From positions 1 to 9,146 of the forward strand of contig JAUWAK010000038.1 in the NCBI GenBank assembly GCA_030602105.1: DNA of 9,146 nucleotides, written 5' to 3'. Source of the stretch: Candidatus Aerophobota bacterium (GTDB taxonomy: Bacteria; Aerophobota; Aerophobia; Aerophobales; AE-B3A). This document shows positions 6,328-9,146 of this stretch, one piece after another. The stretch's first letter is position 1. Every line of letters begins with the position of its first letter. The notes beneath the pieces are model-generated. The model searched no databases and was not told where the DNA came from. It saw only the letters and a program-made list of their open reading frames with translations. Made by a program: the position numbers and the translations under genes.

Positions 6328-7926
6328 ATGGAGAGGAGAGTTAGAGTTGGTTTTGATGTCGGAGGAACCTTCACCGATGGGGTCGTAATGGGGGGTAGAG
6401 AAGTACTGGCTAAGGTCAAGTCACTCACCACCGAAGATGTCACCAGCGGAATCATTGATGCTCTGGACAGTCTTTTGGCTAGATCCCGGGTTTCGCCAAA
6501 AGACATAAGCATGGTCTCTCTGGGTACCACCCATACCACCAACGCCATCATTGAACGCCGAAATCTTAACCAGGTAGGGATTCTCCGTTTGGGAGCTCCG
6601 GCTACTACGGCCATTCCTCCACTCACCGGCTGGCCTCAGGACCTAAAGGAAGGTATTGGAGGAGTGAGAAACGTCTTTGTTGTCCGTGGGGGCTCCGAGT
6701 ACGACGGCCAGGACATCGTTCCCCTTGACGAGAAGGCTATTGCTGAAGCCTGCCGCAAGATGAAGAACCGAATAAATTCGGTAGCCATTACTGGTGTTTT
6801 CTCCCCCATAATTGCCAAGCACGAGGAGCGAGCCGCGGCGACCGTAAGAAACATATTGGGGGATAAGATACCTATCACACTTTCCCACCGCATTGCTACT
6901 ATCTCTCTTCTGGAGCGGGAAAATTCCACTATTCTTAATGCCTCGGTGATCAGCGTAATGCAGCGTGCGGTGGCTTCACTCCGGAAGGCGGCTAAGGACC
7001 GAGGTATCCAGGCTGATCTTTTTATTGTCCAGAACGACGGGACCGTAATGCTGGCGGATTATGCAGTCAGCTATCCTATTTTCACCATAGCTTCTGGTCC
7101 AGCTGCCAGCGTCAGGGGATCTGTGTATCTATCAGGAATAGAAAATGGAGTAGTGGTGGATATCGGCGGCACCTCAACTGATGTGGCCTACATCGTCAAT
7201 GGCTTTCCCAGAGAGTCCTCTATCACCGTTAATATTGGTGGGGTAAAGACAAACATTCGATGTCCGGACCTTCTCTCCATAGCCCTGGGTGGGGGGACAA
7301 TAGTTAAGAGCCATAACGACGAGGTTACCGGCCTTGGCCCTGAAAGCGTCGGCTATAACTTGGTGAGGCTCGGCCGCTCTTTTGGTGGCCCACTTACAAC
7401 TGTACATGATATTGCAGTAGCAACGGGTAGACTCCGCGAGAAACTGGAGGTTTTCGAAACCGACTACCTTACCAATGAGGCCAGGGTCAAATCTCTTTCT
7501 CCCGGCCTGGTCCAGAATGCCCAGTTAGCTGTCAAAGAGATTCTGGAAGAGGCTATTGACAAGATGAAAACGACGGCGAAGGCTATTCCGGCTATCTTTA
7601 TCGGCGGCGGGGCTCTTGTAGTTCCTACTGAAGATATAAAGGGAACCAGTGAAGTTCTCAGCCCGAAGCATTTCGAGGTGGGAGGGGCTATTGGGACTAC
7701 CATTGCGGAGATTGGAGCTTATGCCGAGGGAGTGGTTGACCTGGAGCGGGAGGAGCGGCAAAGAGCTATTGAGAAGGTAACCGAACAAGCCAAGGACCAT
7801 GCCGTTGCGGGCGGAGCTATTCGGGAAGCCATTGAAGTAGTAGACGTAGAAGAGACTCCCTTTACTTACATGCCGGGCAAGCGAGAAAAGATCCGAGTGC
7901 GAGTCAAGGGAAAGATCTTTCGTTAG
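6328..7926 (+). CDS. hyuA: Hydantoinase/oxoprolinase family protein, HyuA-type ATPase subunit
   Basis: This 532-residue protein is of the hydantoinase A/oxoprolinase family, which hydrolyses or carboxylates cyclic amides and ketones at the cost of ATP. It has an acetate/actin-like ATPase core: phosphate-1 motif DVGGTFTD (10-17), the family-typical GTTHTTNAIIERR (66-78), SGPAAS (256-261), phosphate-2 motif VDIGGTSTDV (277-286), ALGGGT (319-324) and the adenosine-site FIGGGAL (424-430). An N-terminal Hydant_A_N-type domain of about 180 residues precedes the ATPase region. It is shorter than the roughly 680-700-residue HyuA of classical HyuAB pairs. The start is ATG 6328, with AGAGGAG seven bases upstream and the racemase stop 12 bp away. 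A DUF917 gene follows 8 bp later, where HyuB would be expected. The substrate may be a hydantoin, 5-oxoproline or related lactam; the sequence alone does not decide. Confidence 0.92.
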   Translation: MERRVRVGFDVGGTFTDGVVMGGREVLAKVKSLTTEDVTSGIIDALDSLLARSRVSPKDISMVSLGTTHTTNAIIERRNLNQVGILRLGAPATTAIPPLTGWPQDLKEGIGGVRNVFVVRGGSEYDGQDIVPLDEKAIAEACRKMKNRINSVAITGVFSPIIAKHEERAAATVRNILGDKIPITLSHRIATISLLERENSTILNASVISVMQRAVASLRKAAKDRGIQADLFIVQNDGTVMLADYAVSYPIFTIASGPAASVRGSVYLSGIENGVVVDIGGTSTDVAYIVNGFPRESSITVNIGGVKTNIRCPDLLSIALGGGTIVKSHNDEVTGLGPESVGYNLVRLGRSFGGPLTTVHDIAVATGRLREKLEVFETDYLTNEARVKSLSPGLVQNAQLAVKEILEEAIDKMKTTAKAIPAIFIGGGALVVPTEDIKGTSEVLSPKHFEVGGAIGTTIAEIGAYAEGVVDLEREERQRAIEKVTEQAKDHAVAGGAIREAIEVVDVEETPFTYMPGKREKIRVRVKGKIFR

Positions 7927-7934
7927 GAACGGCA

Positions 7935-9092
7935 ATGTCTGTAAGAGAAATTCTGAAGGAATGGGGAGCCAAAAACTTTCGGGTGATTGATAAAGAGGCA
8001 ATCCGCCAGATCACTCTAGGAGCATCCATTTTGGCCACAGGGGGAGGTGGAGATCCTGAGATCGGACTACTCTGGACCTATAAAGTCCTGGATGAGGGTA
8101 AAGAGATAATTATGGTAGATCCTGCCGACATTCCTGATGACATTCTGGTGGCCGGCCCCGGTTGTCTGGGAGCAGCCCTCGTTCTAACAGAAAAGCCGCC
8201 TGGCAGTGAAGTTTTGAATCTGGCCATAGCCAAACTAGAAAACTATATGGGAAGAAAACTACAGGCAACCATACCCATAGAATGCGGCGGAGTGAATTCA
8301 CCAGTAGCCTATGCTGCCGCCGGAGAATTTGGGGTACCGGTAGTCGATGTTGACGGGATGAACCGAGCCTTTCCTGAGCTGCAAATGACTTCCTGGGTCA
8401 TTCACGGAGTTCACGCTTCGCCCACTGTATCTGTTGACGATCGAGGCAATGTCACGATTATTGACACTAAGGATAATGACCTCTTGGCCGAGAGCCTGGC
8501 CCGCAGAGCCGCTATGGCCTACGGTGGTATCTCCTGGATTGCCACCTATCCCATGAGCGGAAAGGAAGTAAAAGAAACGTCTATTATTAACTCCCAGAGT
8601 ATTGCGTGGGCCATAGGTAAAGCTATTTACCAAGCCAGAATCAAGCATCTTGATCCTATCCGGGAGCTCCTCAAGAGCTTAGAAGTGGAGAGGAAAGTCA
8701 AGGGTTTCTCTGTTTTCAAAGGAAAGATCGTGGACATTAGCCGAGAGTTCGGTGGTGAGGCTACCAAAGGCTTTACCCTGGGCGAGATTACCATGGAGGG
8801 TATTGAGGAATACAGGGGATGTGTTGCCGCCTTAGATTTTCAGAATGAGTGGCTTAATCTGCGTATTGATGAAAAGATAAGATGTATGCCGCCAGATCTC
8901 ATTGCTATCCTGGATCCGGAGACTGGGGAGCCCATCAGGACTGACGTAATGAAATACGGATACCGGGGGACAATTGTTCTCATTCCTGCCCATGAGCGGA
9001 TGAGAACTCCGAGAGGAATCCAGGTCTTTGGCCCCCAGCATTTCGGTTATGATCTTGAGTACGTTAAAGTGGAGAAGCTAAATCGAAGCTAG
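7935..9092 (+). CDS. DUF917 family protein
   Basis: This 385-residue protein belongs to the DUF917 family, often found beside or fused to HyuA-type proteins; its activity has not been established to my knowledge. Family marks are the glycine-rich GASILATGGGGDP (29-41), GGVNS (118-122) and a stretch around residues 135-151 with DVDGMNRAFPELQM. There is no signal peptide or membrane segment. The start is ATG 7935, 8 bp after the HyuA stop; its weak AGGA ribosome binding site overlaps that stop, so translation is probably coupled. The length agrees with a complete single-domain member (about 360-390). In context it is likely a partner or second subunit of the HyuA ATPase in cyclic amide metabolism, in place of HyuB. 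That role is inferred from neighbourhood only. Confidence 0.9.
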   Translation: MSVREILKEWGAKNFRVIDKEAIRQITLGASILATGGGGDPEIGLLWTYKVLDEGKEIIMVDPADIPDDILVAGPGCLGAALVLTEKPPGSEVLNLAIAKLENYMGRKLQATIPIECGGVNSPVAYAAAGEFGVPVVDVDGMNRAFPELQMTSWVIHGVHASPTVSVDDRGNVTIIDTKDNDLLAESLARRAAMAYGGISWIATYPMSGKEVKETSIINSQSIAWAIGKAIYQARIKHLDPIRELLKSLEVERKVKGFSVFKGKIVDISREFGGEATKGFTLGEITMEGIEEYRGCVAALDFQNEWLNLRIDEKIRCMPPDLIAILDPETGEPIRTDVMKYGYRGTIVLIPAHERMRTPRGIQVFGPQHFGYDLEYVKVEKLNRS

Positions 9093-9103
9093 AGAGGAAA
9101 GGT

Positions 9104-9146
9104 ATGTTGAATGAAGTAAAACAGTTAATGCAGTCAAATCCTCACT
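9104..9146 (+). CDS. Start of a further operon gene, cut by the window edge
   Basis: ATG 9104 follows the DUF917 stop by 11 bp and has AGAGG six bases upstream. Its frame is open for the 14 codons that remain (MLNEVKQLMQSNPH). Close spacing and a good ribosome binding site make a co-transcribed gene likely. The visible peptide is too short to name; another hydantoin-pathway enzyme, a transporter or a regulator are all possible. Confidence 0.55.
   Translation, partial: MLNEVKQLMQSNPH

Noticed and set aside
7525..8001. 158-codon open frame on the minus strand across the HyuA/DUF917 junction
   Set aside because: It is antisense to two well-supported genes, crosses their boundary and has no recognisable motif.

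Overview
The window looks like part of the chromosome of an anaerobic bacterium, most likely a Clostridia-type Bacillota. That is an inference from the gene content (tungstopterin aldehyde oxidoreductase, two multi-cluster ferredoxins, an iron-sulfur flavoprotein), the strong GGAGG-type ribosome binding sites, the use of GTG and TTG starts, and roughly half G+C. No rRNA, tRNA, CRISPR array or intact mobile element was seen.

Left arm, minus strand (about 4909 down to 1): a compact five-gene redox operon. In transcription order it encodes an iron-sulfur flavoprotein (4909-4172), a four-cluster ferredoxin-like protein starting with TTG (4100-3534), an FAD/NAD(P)H oxidoreductase starting with GTG and overlapping the previous gene by 8 bp (3541-2354), a second four-cluster ferredoxin-like subunit (2332-1853), and an aldehyde:ferredoxin oxidoreductase (AOR) catalytic subunit (1825 to beyond position 1, only its last residues missing). 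The last three correspond to the AorC, AorA and AorB subunits of the three-subunit bacterial AOR known from Aromatoleum. The upstream ferredoxin and flavoprotein are additions that suggest a longer or branched electron chain between aldehyde or carboxylic acid chemistry and pyridine nucleotides.

Centre (about 4910-5541): a divergent intergenic region. It holds a candidate sigma-70-type promoter for each direction and a stretch at about 5155-5346 that may be the decayed end of an insertion sequence. It also holds a 23-codon leader ORF with a perfect 6-bp hairpin inside it; its stop overlaps the first right-arm gene as ATGA.

Right arm, plus strand (5542 to the end): a hydantoin-type operon of an Asp/Glu/hydantoin racemase-family protein, a HyuA-type hydantoinase/oxoprolinase ATPase and a DUF917 protein. 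These are followed by the first 14 codons of another gene that runs off the window. The genes are 8 to 12 bp apart and surely co-transcribed. Together they suggest racemisation and ATP-dependent ring opening of a hydantoin, lactam or similar cyclic amide, with DUF917 as a partner of unknown chemistry. No HyuB or cyclic amidohydrolase is seen inside the window.
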